From the IMG/VR virus record IMGVR_UViG_3300013126_000079, positions 1 through 40,924 of that record: 40,924 nucleotides of DNA; one strand, given 5' to 3'. Of the stretch, positions 15,489 to 25,089 are shown piece by piece. The translations under genes were made by a program, and so were the position numbers. Numbering within the stretch: position 1 is the stretch's first letter; every line of letters begins with the position of its first letter. The notes beneath the pieces were generated by a model. The model made no database searches. It had not been told where the DNA came from and saw only the letters and a list, made by a program, of their open reading frames with translations. Origin of the DNA: a virus.

Positions 15489-17131
15489 AAGCCACACAAA
15501 CCCTATTAATAAATGATTTTAGCGGTGGTTTAAATCTTCGTGATGCTGAAATTGCTTTACCTTTAAATGAAACACCAAGAGCATATAACTTTGAAATCGT
15601 TACTCAAACAGGATTACAAAAGATTAACGGCTTTAAAAATCTTTTTGAGTTTTCTTTCCCTAGTCATATTAGTTGGGATTATGTTGATGTATATACTGAT
15701 GATGAATTAAATTACTCTATTATCGGAGTAAGTTATCCAAATATATATTTAATCGATCCTGTATCTGGAGCTTATGAAATTGTTGGAACGGGGTTACATA
15801 GCATTGGTGAGCCGATTGGGGTAGAAGCAAATGGTGGATATTTTTTAGTCGATGGAGCTAATGCACCTAGATATATTTATAAAAAGACTGTAACTACTGT
15901 TACATGGCCTCCTGTTTATACCAATAACAATAATGCTTCTGGTAATTTAGACGAAAGTCCTTATGCTGTCGCAGCAAATCCAAGTGCAAGTACAGTAGGC
16001 TTCCCTTCCGTGGTGGCTTTCCACGCAAACAGAATATGGTTAGGTGGAGATGAAAGATATCCACGCAGATTATATATATCTCGTATTGGGGATATTACAA
16101 ATTTCTCTTCTAATGATCCTTTGGATTTTGATATTGCGTTTTTTGTTGATATGCCTGTTGTTCGACCAATAGTCGCTTTAAAAATCTTGTCCAATAAGAA
16201 CTTGATTATATATTGTGATAATCAAATTGTTGTAGTGCAAGGGATTAATCCACCTGGTACAGCATATCCTCAACCTCATTTTTCTTTTGAAGTTTTAAAT
16301 AGTGAACTAGGTTGTTTAAGCAAATATCTTGTAGCAGCAAAAGGGGATAACGACCATTATTTTGTAAGCAATCAAGGGCGAATATTTCAGTTATCAAGCA
16401 CCGATAATTTTCAGGATGCTAAACCTTTTGGTTTAACGCATAAGATATTCCCATTGTTACAACAATACGATAATGAAGTTTTCAAAAGAGGAAGGCTAAT
16501 TAACTTCCCATTAAAAGGTGAATTGCAGTTTTGGTTTCCTTCTTCATCAACTAAAAGATACCCAGATCAAGCCTTGATCTTAAGTTATGGGGATCAACCT
16601 AGTAGCGAAGCATGGAGTTTAATTAAAGAGTTTGATGACGAAGATAATATCCTAAAGTTAAGATCGTTTTATTTAGATAGAGTCACCAACGAATTAGTGA
16701 TAGTAACAGATAAAGCTTTCTTGCAGCTTAATCAGGGATTTAGTTTTAATGGCAATCCGATTAAGTCTATTTATCAAATGGCTACTTTAGATTTTGGGCA
16801 ACCAAATAATACAAAACAAATTACCAATATTACAGTTAATGCACGTTCAACAAGCGGCACAACTGTAAAGATTAAACATACATGGGAGAATGGAGCATCA
16901 GGAACGCAGGATATTGTTATTCCTGCTTTACCTAATAGCTTCTGGGGTGAAGCTGAATGGGGTCTTGATATCTGGCTATCAAGTGCAGGCTTGCCAATTA
17001 TTTCACAAAGATTTACCCCAACAAACCCAACTGGTAAGTATTTAAAATTATTCATTGAGCATACTTCTGACACGGAAGATGTAGTAATTGATTCTATCGT
17101 TATAGACTTTCAAACGATGGGGAAAGAGTAG
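15482..17131 (+). CDS. Tail tubular protein B-like (nozzle) protein
   Basis: Probable T7 gp12 equivalent, forming the tail nozzle. The opening, LLINDFSGGLNLRDAEIALP, is a signature of these phage proteins (a FxGGLN start with Asn-Arg turns). The remainder is a long series of beta blades (for example ERYPRRLYISRIGDITNF and DMPVVRPIVAL) and it ends with a jelly-roll-like domain from about 440 (YLKLFIEHTSDTEDVVIDSI). Start TTG at 15482 with AGGGATAGGA before it. T7 gp12 is about 794 aa, so this 549-aa version is short. It overlaps the adaptor gene by 7 bases. Confidence 0.75.
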   Translation: MVEATQTLLINDFSGGLNLRDAEIALPLNETPRAYNFEIVTQTGLQKINGFKNLFEFSFPSHISWDYVDVYTDDELNYSIIGVSYPNIYLIDPVSGAYEIVGTGLHSIGEPIGVEANGGYFLVDGANAPRYIYKKTVTTVTWPPVYTNNNNASGNLDESPYAVAANPSASTVGFPSVVAFHANRIWLGGDERYPRRLYISRIGDITNFSSNDPLDFDIAFFVDMPVVRPIVALKILSNKNLIIYCDNQIVVVQGINPPGTAYPQPHFSFEVLNSELGCLSKYLVAAKGDNDHYFVSNQGRIFQLSSTDNFQDAKPFGLTHKIFPLLQQYDNEVFKRGRLINFPLKGELQFWFPSSSTKRYPDQALILSYGDQPSSEAWSLIKEFDDEDNILKLRSFYLDRVTNELVIVTDKAFLQLNQGFSFNGNPIKSIYQMATLDFGQPNNTKQITNITVNARSTSGTTVKIKHTWENGASGTQDIVIPALPNSFWGEAEWGLDIWLSSAGLPIISQRFTPTNPTGKYLKLFIEHTSDTEDVVIDSIVIDFQTMGKE

Positions 17132-17148
17132 GATTATACTTAATATAT

Positions 17149-18351
17149 ATGGCTAAAAAAGGTGGTTCTAGTGGTATTGTGGCTAATTCTTCGGGGAATG
17201 TTAAGACTTCGGGTATTAGTTCGGCTATCGGCACTGGGATTGGTACTGCGGTAGGTGGCCCTGTTGGTGGTGCAATTGGCGACATGTTGGGCGGTGCAGC
17301 AGAGGGTGCTATTGATGCCACAACTCCAACATTCTCATCAGGGATCACAGAAGCAGATATCAATAAAGCACGTGGCGATATTAAATCTGGTTTTGGAAAA
17401 GGGAGCGGTATTCTTAAAGGTACTGGAACTTCGGGTACTGGTGTTAGCGTTGGTACATTTACTCCACAAACCAAAAAAGAAATACGGAATGAAAAGATTA
17501 GAGCTATTTATAATTCGGAGGCTTTAGCGGGAAAAACAGAAGCAGAAAAAAAACAATTTATTGAAAGATTTAGAAAAGGTGAATTAAAAGACAAAGGAAG
17601 AGGACTCGTCAAGGAAGCCTTAACTGGTGCTGGTTATGAATATGACCCTGCAACTGGCAAATATGTAAACACCGCTGAAGAGCCTTTTTTAACAACCCCA
17701 AGCGATGAATTAAGAGGGCAAGATATTGCAAACACAAGTGGAATACTTGGAGAGATGGGAGATTTAACTTCTTTAATTGGAGAAGATGTTAAGGGTGCAT
17801 TAGGCTATAAGCAGAATTTAAGAGATTATTTTTCTAAGCTTACTGGTTCAATGGATCAAGAAGGTTTAACTGCTCAAGATGAAGCAGATTTATCTTCACA
17901 ATACACAGCAGGCAGACGCAGAGTACAAGAGAGTTTAAGAGATGACCTTCAAAGAACAATGGGCGATTTAACGCAACGTGGTTTTAGCTCTTCTAATTTA
18001 ACTAACCAAGCTTTACAGCGTGGGGCATTTGATCCGTTAAGTAGAAATTTAGTAGATTTAGAGGCAAGCCAAGCAGGAATGAGACAAGATATTTTAAATG
18101 CACGTGCTTCACGTAGAGGGCAAGCATTTAGAAATTTACTTGGTGCTGGCTCTCAATTAGGTTCAGGTGGATTTAGTAGTTTAATTTCTGGGATTATCTC
18201 TCCTAATGCTTATGGTGGATTTACTGACCCTGCTGCGGCTGAATTTATATATCGTGGCAAGACTGGGGAAGCTGGCAGATTTGACCAACGTGGTAGAGAT
18301 TTAGCTTCAATTCAAACTAAAGATAGATTTATTCAAACAGGTGGGTTATAA
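17149..18351 (+). CDS. Internal virion / ejection protein, Gly-rich N-terminus, 400 aa
   Basis: Residues 20-55 alternate Gly/Ala/Ile (SAIGTGIGTAVGGPVGGAIG), a membrane-active GxxxG-rich stretch typical of ejected podovirus core proteins. The centre is helical (about 195-330) with Gln/Arg-rich segments (RRRVQESLRDDLQRTMGDL). It precedes two more putative internal proteins, matching the T7 gp14-gp15-gp16 order. No sequence family is certain. Confidence 0.6.
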   Translation: MAKKGGSSGIVANSSGNVKTSGISSAIGTGIGTAVGGPVGGAIGDMLGGAAEGAIDATTPTFSSGITEADINKARGDIKSGFGKGSGILKGTGTSGTGVSVGTFTPQTKKEIRNEKIRAIYNSEALAGKTEAEKKQFIERFRKGELKDKGRGLVKEALTGAGYEYDPATGKYVNTAEEPFLTTPSDELRGQDIANTSGILGEMGDLTSLIGEDVKGALGYKQNLRDYFSKLTGSMDQEGLTAQDEADLSSQYTAGRRRVQESLRDDLQRTMGDLTQRGFSSSNLTNQALQRGAFDPLSRNLVDLEASQAGMRQDILNARASRRGQAFRNLLGAGSQLGSGGFSSLISGIISPNAYGGFTDPAAAEFIYRGKTGEAGRFDQRGRDLASIQTKDRFIQTGGL

Positions 18352-18354
18352 ATT

Positions 18355-19212
18355 ATGCAAAAGTTAGGCGGTAGAGGCTGGAAGATATTATCAGGAGCGA
18401 TTGGCGGAGCTAATAAAGCTTATGACGAATATCAAGAAAAAGAAATTAAAAAAGATAGAGCTACAGCACTGAAAGAAGCTTTAACTGGCATGGGCTATGA
18501 GAAGTATGGTGGATTTGTTGATCCTACAACTGGTGAATTAAATGAGTTAGGCACTACTTTCTTAAAGAGTGATTTAGATGCACAGCAAATGGCTCAGAAA
18601 TATGCAGCACTTGGTGATTTAGAGGCAGTTAAAAGAGCAGGGCGTTTAGCTAATGATAAAGAATTAGCTAATTACAGACATGAGCTAGAATATGGTGGAG
18701 ACATGGATTTGCAAAGATTAAAATTTGAGCAACAAAAGGAATTAAAAAGATTATTTCCTAGTGTTGGTCGCAGTGGTGGTTATGGTGGTAAACCTGATTT
18801 ACCTTTTGATGTTAAATTAAATCAAGATCGTGCTAAAAAACTTGGTAATGAAAAAAACTGGGAAGCTTATACTCTTGAGACTGGTGTAAATATGCCAATA
18901 CTAAATCAAGCTGGTATAGACAGGGGAGCTATTCAAAGCATGATTGGTGCTGGTACTGCTCCTACTAAGTGGACGAATACAGTAAATCAAGGAGTTTTCA
19001 AAGGTAGAACTGCTTTAACTCCAGAGGCTTATGCAGCAGCAAAGGCACAAGGTTACAATTTCCCTAAAGGTACAAAGATTGGAGTACCTCCAGAAGAAGC
19101 AGCGAGAATAAGAGCAGCAAGACAAGGGATTATTCCATCAGCACAACAAACTTCATCTAAAGCAGCACAAGATGCTGCGGCATTAGAGGCAGCATTTAGA
19201 AACCTGAAATGA
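18355..19212 (+). CDS. Internal virion protein, 285 aa
   Basis: A helical protein, basic at the N-terminus (GGRGWKILSGAIGGANKAYD) and Ala/Arg-rich at the C-terminus. Position between two putative internal core proteins and the shared Gly/Ala/Lys-rich composition suggest it too is ejected with the DNA. It ends in an ATGA overlap with the giant gene. No enzymatic motif is visible. Confidence 0.55.
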   Translation: MQKLGGRGWKILSGAIGGANKAYDEYQEKEIKKDRATALKEALTGMGYEKYGGFVDPTTGELNELGTTFLKSDLDAQQMAQKYAALGDLEAVKRAGRLANDKELANYRHELEYGGDMDLQRLKFEQQKELKRLFPSVGRSGGYGGKPDLPFDVKLNQDRAKKLGNEKNWEAYTLETGVNMPILNQAGIDRGAIQSMIGAGTAPTKWTNTVNQGVFKGRTALTPEAYAAAKAQGYNFPKGTKIGVPPEEAARIRAARQGIIPSAQQTSSKAAQDAAALEAAFRNLK

Positions 19213-22200
19213 CAATAGAAGGCATAGTGAATGATATAAAGTCTAAAACGATTGATCCCTTATTGGTAGATCAGGCAAAGAATCATGTAATAAATCAGGT
19301 TAGGGAAGGCAAAGTAACAATAGAAGAGGTATTGCCTAAAATCAATGCAGACTATATTAAATCAGGTGGTTTTGCTAAAGAAGCAATTAGAGATGCCATA
19401 AGAAGCGTTCCTGTAGCTGGTAAAACTATAGCTGGTGCATTAAAGGGAGCAGCAGAGTTACCTGCATTAATATTAGAGACTCCAGAAGCTTTAAAAAACA
19501 TATCTTCATTCGGTGCAAGAAAAGATGTTAAACAAGCACTGGGAAAAGCTGATTTAGCTGGTGGATTAGCACAAGGTGGTAAATTCATCCGAGATTTAGC
19601 TAGTGATGTAACTGGCATACAGGAAGGAGAAGGATTTAAAGATTTACCTACTGGGCTTGGTACAGTGGCAGGTTCTTTAGCTGGTGGTGGAGTCTTTTAT
19701 AAAGGTATTGGACTTGCAGCAGCAGAAGGACAAGTCGCACAAAATATTTTTAAATCATTAACAGCTAAAGGATTAACAGATACAGCAGCAAAAGCAGCAG
19801 TTGGAAGATTTGTGGCAGGTACTACAGGAAATGTTGTAGCTGGTTCACCGCTTGCTTTAGCTGCTTCAACTGATGATGAGGGGAATATTAATCCTACGGA
19901 CTTAGCTTTAAATTTAGGGCTAGATGCTTTAATTGGTGGTGCGGTTGAAGGGGCTGGAGCTTTAACTAAAAGCTACGGTAGGCAAGCGGCAAGAGAAGCA
20001 ACAAGAATAAGCGAAGGCAAAGAAGGTTTTATTTATAGGGGGAATAGTAAAGAAGCCATACAAGGCATTGCTGAAGCAAATAGAGCAATTAATAAGCGTA
20101 ATGTCGCAGCTTATAAAGCTAAAGTAGCCAATGAAGAAGCGGCAGCACAAGCGGCAAAAGAAGCGGCAGCGTTAAAATATGAAAAACTAGAATCTGACTT
20201 AATGCAAAAGAGAGCATTAACAAAAGAAAGACAAACTAAATTAACAGAAGAACAAACACGCTTAGGTTTAAAGCAGGAAACTAAAGAAAATGTTTCTTTG
20301 CTAGATGAAATGTATGAGTCTGAAAAGCAAAAAGCATTTAAGCAAATAGACGCAGATCAAGGGAAATTAATTGCTGAGACAAAAAAAGCAACTGAACAGC
20401 AAACTAAAACTTTAGTTAAACAGAAAACAGAAATAGATAAGCAGGAACGCACTCTCACTAAGCCATTTGATTTAGAAGAAAAGAATTTAACAAAACAACA
20501 AAAGCAGGTTAATGATTCATACCAACGTGCAAAAAAGCAGGCTGAATCTGAGCCTATTCAAATTCCAGAAGAGACTCCGCCTGTTACAGCAGAAACACCT
20601 TTAGTAAATCCAAAAAATTACGAAGAGGAATTTAATCTTTTTAAAGAAAAGACTAAAACTGAAAACGAAAAAAATAAAATTCAAATTGAAAAAAATAAAA
20701 TAAAAAAAATAAACAATCTTGATAATAAGATTAAACAACAACGAGAATCTTATACACAAGAGCTTGAGCGTATTCAAAAAGATTATTCTAATTCCATTGA
20801 ACAACTTAACAAGTTATCGGATTCGACAAGTAAACAAAAGAAAACAGATCAAGTACAGAAAAAGTTTGATCGTGCAGTAGCAGCTTTAAATAAAAAGATT
20901 CAAGGACTAGACGGAGTACGTTTAGAAAAAATTAAGCAAATAGAAGAACAGGCGGCAAACAAATTTAGTACCACAAGTGCAAATGCAGAAAAAGCTTTAG
21001 AATCAGAAAGATTAAGGCTTACGGCTCAACAAGAACCACCAATAAAACCAACGGGATTAGATCAAAAAACAAATATTGAATTTAATAAGTTCCAAAAAGA
21101 CTTAAGCTCTCAAGCTAAAGTCAAGATCACAAACATTAAGCAGGCAGCTAAAGATAACGCCATTAAACTTCAAGAACAGTTAGATCAAGCAAAGCAATCA
21201 TACGAAGATTTTTTAGCACAACAAGCTTCTCTTATAAGTTTTAAATATGAACCTGCTCGCAGAGCGGCAGAAGCAAGGGAGGCTAGAGCTAAAACTAAAT
21301 TTGATAATTATAAAAAACGTCATGCCGAAAAAGTAGCAAAACTAAAAGAAAGAGTTAATCAGCAGATAGAGACTGTTAAGACAAAACAACAACAGGCACT
21401 AGAAGCGAAGCAAGCCGAAATAAATAAATTAAGAGCAGATGCAGAAGCGAAACGCTTGCAAGATATAGAAGCACAAAAACAACAAATCAAAGAACAAAAA
21501 TTAAAAGCGATAGACGATGAGTACAACGCAGTTAGATCAGATATAGACAATAGATTATCTGTAACAAATGCAAACAGGAATCAAGCTATATCTGATTACC
21601 AAGCAAGAAAACAATCTTTATTAGAGCAACAGCAAAAGCTAGAACAAGACATTAAAGATAAAATAGATTATCTAAATAGGCGTACAGAAACATTAAAGAA
21701 GAAAAAAGAAAAACAATTAAGCCGTCAATTTAAGAAAGATGCTCTTAAAGAATACAGGGAAAAGATGGGTCTTGAGACCCCTGTTTTACGCAATGCTGAT
21801 GATATCGAAGTAGATCGAATGATAGCAGCAGAGGAGCTAAATGAGATTGATTCTCAATTAGCAAAATTAAGACTTGAAGCTAACCCACCTACTTCATCTG
21901 ATTTAGCAGAAAGTCCAACAGGAACAACATTAAAAACGGCAGAAACATTCTTTAGTGATATGCAGAGGGTATATGACCAAGCTGCATCAAAGAGTAACCC
22001 TGAAGCTTATCAAGGTAAAAACATTAAGCTTGTTAAAACAGGAACAGAAGTACCAAGTAAAGAAAAAATCAGAGAAATACCAGTCGATGAAAATATTAGT
22101 GTTCAATCTGATTATCAAGGTGATAATCCTGTAATGAAAGCTTTAGTCGGTGCTAAAGATTACCTAAATGATTTTATTAAACCTACAATTGACAAAATTA

Positions 22201-24353
22201 AAGAAGTTGACATGCGAATCGCTGGAGAAATAAGAAAGCTTTTCTACATAGCTTCAAAAAGAGTCAATGACAAAATGTCTCCTATTGCTAATTTTCAAGC
22301 GAAATTTAATCAGTTTACTCGTAATGATAAGGCAACTAAACAGTTATTTGATTATTATTTTCTAACTCAAGATAGAAATGCGTTAAGGGAATTGTCCGCA
22401 AAAATAGATAAAGAAGCAAGCGACAAAGGGATTACATATAAAGAGTTACCACCTTTATTTAACATTCCTATCAAGTTTTTTGATGCAGAAGATACCGCAC
22501 GTGATTTCCATTCAGAAATGAATAAGCCATTAGTAGAGATGATCGAGGAAGTTTTCAAGGTATTTGATGATCTCCACGAAGAGATAGCGGCGGCAGGTAG
22601 GGAAATTGGTTTCCGTCAAGATTATCTGCCAACGGCTGTTAAGAAAAATAAACTTGAAGAATGGAGATCCATATTAAATATAACGCCTATAGAACGTGGA
22701 GAGTTTGATAAAGCATTAGCCCAAGAGAAGCAAAGACTAGGGCATGAATTAAGTGAGATGGAAAAAACAGAGCTACTAGATAAGTTTTTAAGTGGTTATC
22801 GTGGAGCTAAGGGCGGTATTCCTGTTTCTGGTAATTACAAAGAAAGAACAGGAGCAATGCAAGGACTTTTAGGTAAATTACAAGAAGAGACTGGTAGAGA
22901 TCCACTTACTTATAAAAACACTAAAACAAACAAAGATAGATATTATACAGATTTATACGAAGATCCATTTGCTGTAATGAAAAATTATGTTGAGCGTTCA
23001 GTTCAAGATATTGAAGTTAGAAAATTCTTTGGCAAGGGAGAGACCAACAATTTACAAGACAATATAGGCACTTACGTTAATGAAATGTTAGCTAATAGTC
23101 AAATTACCAATGCCGATGTAGTGAAACTAAAAAATGCACTTGGAGCGTTATTTATTGAAGGGACTAGAAAACCAGTAGAGCTTGGAAGGTTCGCAAAAGA
23201 TTTTAGTGTTTTAGGTGCGTTGAATGATATTAGATCGTCAGTACAGCAATTAACTGAAATAGGAATGGCAGCTTACAGAAATGGAGTTCTGAATACTATT
23301 AAAGGTTTAGGGCAAGCATTAACCCCAGAAGGAATTAAAACTTTAGATGTAGCCGTGGAAAGAATCGGCGTAGATTATAAACAAGATGTTTCTGTGATCC
23401 GTGGTCTTACGGAAATGTATTTAAAAGTTTCTAGCTTTAAAGCGATGAATAAGTTTATGCAAGAAGTTAATCTTAATTCAAGTTTTAATCATTTTAAAAA
23501 AGTATTTAAAAAAGGTAAAGGCGAAGCATTTGAAAGAGAGTACACTAACTTGCAGGCTTTATTTGGTACTGATGAAGCCAACAGGATGGTGCAAGCTTTT
23601 AGGACTAAAAGTGTTAAAGACTCATACGATGATATGAATATTGGTTTAGCTTTATTTGAAAGACTAGCAGGAACGCAAGTTACATCTTTAGCTGACTTAC
23701 CTAAAGCATATTTGAATAATCCGAATATGCGTTTCTTCTATACTTTAAAAAGTTTTGGTTTAAAGCAATTTCAATTAGTTAAGAACGATGTATATAGTAA
23801 ATTCCTCAAATCTGTAAACTCAATGGCAAAAGAAGGAGTAAATGCGAAAAATACAAAAGAAGCAAGTTTAGCTATTCGCAATGCTATATCTCTAGGTGTT
23901 TTAGTTGGTGGGGCGAATTACGGCACGAATTACTTAATAGATATGCTTACTGGTAAAACAAGCGAAGAATATCAATCTATGGAAGAAAGAATCACAGAAG
24001 CAGCATTACAAACATATCTTCCTTTTATTACTCCTTATACGCTTTACAAGTTTAAAAAAGAAGGCCCTATAACGGCAGCAAGTAGTATGATAACTCCAGC
24101 TTTCAGGATATTTTCTGATTTTGAAAAAGATTACAACGAGGCGGCTAAAGCAGGCAGGAAGGGGGAAGAATATGATCCATTCACTTCTAGAACTCTTTTC
24201 AATGCAATCCCTATCGCTGGTAAAACTCTATATGCTCATACTCCTGCTGGGCAAAAGGAATACGAAAGAACAATTAAAGCGATAGAAAAAGAAAAAAAAG
24301 CCAAAGAAAAAAACGAAAGAGAAGAGGAATTGCGAAGGCTTAGAGGTTATTGA
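19209..24353 (+). CDS. Giant internal virion / polyvalent protein, 1714 aa
   Basis: The largest gene here. Residues 55-260 are Ala/Gly-rich and partly hydrophobic (VPVAGKTIAGALKGAAELPA). About 280-890 is a very long Lys/Glu/Gln coiled coil with few breaks. About 960-1714 is a globular region (from DYLNDFIKPTIDKIKEVDMR, with GREIGFRQDYLPTAVKK and DPFAVMKNYVERSVQDIEV), which resembles the large phage-polyvalent domains (LPD38 type) seen in internal virion proteins. A hydrophobic helix lies near 1545-1580. Size and location fit T7 gp16 (1318 aa), which spans the envelope during DNA entry. A lytic transglycosylase motif was not seen. Confidence 0.7.
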   Translation: MTIEGIVNDIKSKTIDPLLVDQAKNHVINQVREGKVTIEEVLPKINADYIKSGGFAKEAIRDAIRSVPVAGKTIAGALKGAAELPALILETPEALKNISSFGARKDVKQALGKADLAGGLAQGGKFIRDLASDVTGIQEGEGFKDLPTGLGTVAGSLAGGGVFYKGIGLAAAEGQVAQNIFKSLTAKGLTDTAAKAAVGRFVAGTTGNVVAGSPLALAASTDDEGNINPTDLALNLGLDALIGGAVEGAGALTKSYGRQAAREATRISEGKEGFIYRGNSKEAIQGIAEANRAINKRNVAAYKAKVANEEAAAQAAKEAAALKYEKLESDLMQKRALTKERQTKLTEEQTRLGLKQETKENVSLLDEMYESEKQKAFKQIDADQGKLIAETKKATEQQTKTLVKQKTEIDKQERTLTKPFDLEEKNLTKQQKQVNDSYQRAKKQAESEPIQIPEETPPVTAETPLVNPKNYEEEFNLFKEKTKTENEKNKIQIEKNKIKKINNLDNKIKQQRESYTQELERIQKDYSNSIEQLNKLSDSTSKQKKTDQVQKKFDRAVAALNKKIQGLDGVRLEKIKQIEEQAANKFSTTSANAEKALESERLRLTAQQEPPIKPTGLDQKTNIEFNKFQKDLSSQAKVKITNIKQAAKDNAIKLQEQLDQAKQSYEDFLAQQASLISFKYEPARRAAEAREARAKTKFDNYKKRHAEKVAKLKERVNQQIETVKTKQQQALEAKQAEINKLRADAEAKRLQDIEAQKQQIKEQKLKAIDDEYNAVRSDIDNRLSVTNANRNQAISDYQARKQSLLEQQQKLEQDIKDKIDYLNRRTETLKKKKEKQLSRQFKKDALKEYREKMGLETPVLRNADDIEVDRMIAAEELNEIDSQLAKLRLEANPPTSSDLAESPTGTTLKTAETFFSDMQRVYDQAASKSNPEAYQGKNIKLVKTGTEVPSKEKIREIPVDENISVQSDYQGDNPVMKALVGAKDYLNDFIKPTIDKIKEVDMRIAGEIRKLFYIASKRVNDKMSPIANFQAKFNQFTRNDKATKQLFDYYFLTQDRNALRELSAKIDKEASDKGITYKELPPLFNIPIKFFDAEDTARDFHSEMNKPLVEMIEEVFKVFDDLHEEIAAAGREIGFRQDYLPTAVKKNKLEEWRSILNITPIERGEFDKALAQEKQRLGHELSEMEKTELLDKFLSGYRGAKGGIPVSGNYKERTGAMQGLLGKLQEETGRDPLTYKNTKTNKDRYYTDLYEDPFAVMKNYVERSVQDIEVRKFFGKGETNNLQDNIGTYVNEMLANSQITNADVVKLKNALGALFIEGTRKPVELGRFAKDFSVLGALNDIRSSVQQLTEIGMAAYRNGVLNTIKGLGQALTPEGIKTLDVAVERIGVDYKQDVSVIRGLTEMYLKVSSFKAMNKFMQEVNLNSSFNHFKKVFKKGKGEAFEREYTNLQALFGTDEANRMVQAFRTKSVKDSYDDMNIGLALFERLAGTQVTSLADLPKAYLNNPNMRFFYTLKSFGLKQFQLVKNDVYSKFLKSVNSMAKEGVNAKNTKEASLAIRNAISLGVLVGGANYGTNYLIDMLTGKTSEEYQSMEERITEAALQTYLPFITPYTLYKFKKEGPITAASSMITPAFRIFSDFEKDYNEAAKAGRKGEEYDPFTSRTLFNAIPIAGKTLYAHTPAGQKEYERTIKAIEKEKKAKEKNEREEELRRLRGY

Positions 24354-24357
24354 AATC

Positions 24358-24373
24358 GAGTAAACTTAAAATA
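24358..24373 (+). repeat. 16-bp repeat GAGTAAACTTAAAATA, copy 1
   Basis: Identical at 27949-27964; a close variant, GAGATAAACTTAAA, is at 26838-26851. Each lies a few bases before a start codon (GTG 24376, ATG 27965, ATG 26854). Shared position suggests a translation-initiation or mRNA-processing element, not chance. Function unknown. Confidence 0.5.
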
Positions 24374-24375
24374 GA

Positions 24376-25089
24376 GTGGCAGATAAAAGCAATCTTTCAA
24401 TACCATCTTCTAGCTCATTAACTACTTTTAGTAATGGTGCTGGTAATTTTATTGATGCTGTAGATGCTAATGCTAACTATAGTTATTTACTTGGTCAATT
24501 AATTACGATTATCAATGTTTTAACAGATCAAATGCCTCAACTTAATGTGGCTAGTATATATAGTGCATTACAAAGTTTTACAACAATTAAAACTAATACA
24601 ATTAACGAAACAGCTTTAAATGGGGATATAACTTTAGATTGTACTGGTACAGGAAAGGTGCGTTATGCAGATGGTTCTACTGATACTGAGATAGCTTCTA
24701 AAGGTTATGTTAATGGTGTAGCTTTTGCGGCTGGAAATGTTCCTGCTGGCGGCACTTCATCAACTTATTTACGTGGTGATGGGACTTGGCAAAGAATCAG
24801 TTTCGTTACAGATTCAACGACTAGAACTTCTGGATTTACGGCTGTCGATGGGACTAGATATAAGTGTGATTCAAGCAGTGCTGCTTTTACTGTAATTTTA
24901 CCTGCAACTCCAACCGTAGGAATGAGAGTAGGGATAGTTGATATTACGGGTGGATGTGGAACTAATGCAATAACAGTTAATCGGAATGGTTCATTGATAA
25001 TGAATTTAGCGGAAGATATGACGATTAGCACTGCATACGCAACTGCATATTTAGTATATGATTCAACAAGAGGCTGGGTTTTAGCATGA
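24376..25089 (+). CDS. Tail fibre-type protein, 237 aa
   Basis: Contains the fibre signature GNVPAGGTSSTYLRGDGTWQ (about residues 115-135), found in many phage tail-fibre and tail-spike proteins just before a C-terminal head domain. After it comes a beta-rich domain (ILPATPTVGMRVGIVD, GTNAITVNRNGS, VYDSTRGWVLA) with the same layout as the 122-aa protein at 5424. The N-terminal 50 residues may be the virion-attachment part. The start is GTG. It ends in an ATGA overlap with the next fibre gene. Confidence 0.7.
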   Translation: MADKSNLSIPSSSSLTTFSNGAGNFIDAVDANANYSYLLGQLITIINVLTDQMPQLNVASIYSALQSFTTIKTNTINETALNGDITLDCTGTGKVRYADGSTDTEIASKGYVNGVAFAAGNVPAGGTSSTYLRGDGTWQRISFVTDSTTRTSGFTAVDGTRYKCDSSSAAFTVILPATPTVGMRVGIVDITGGCGTNAITVNRNGSLIMNLAEDMTISTAYATAYLVYDSTRGWVLA

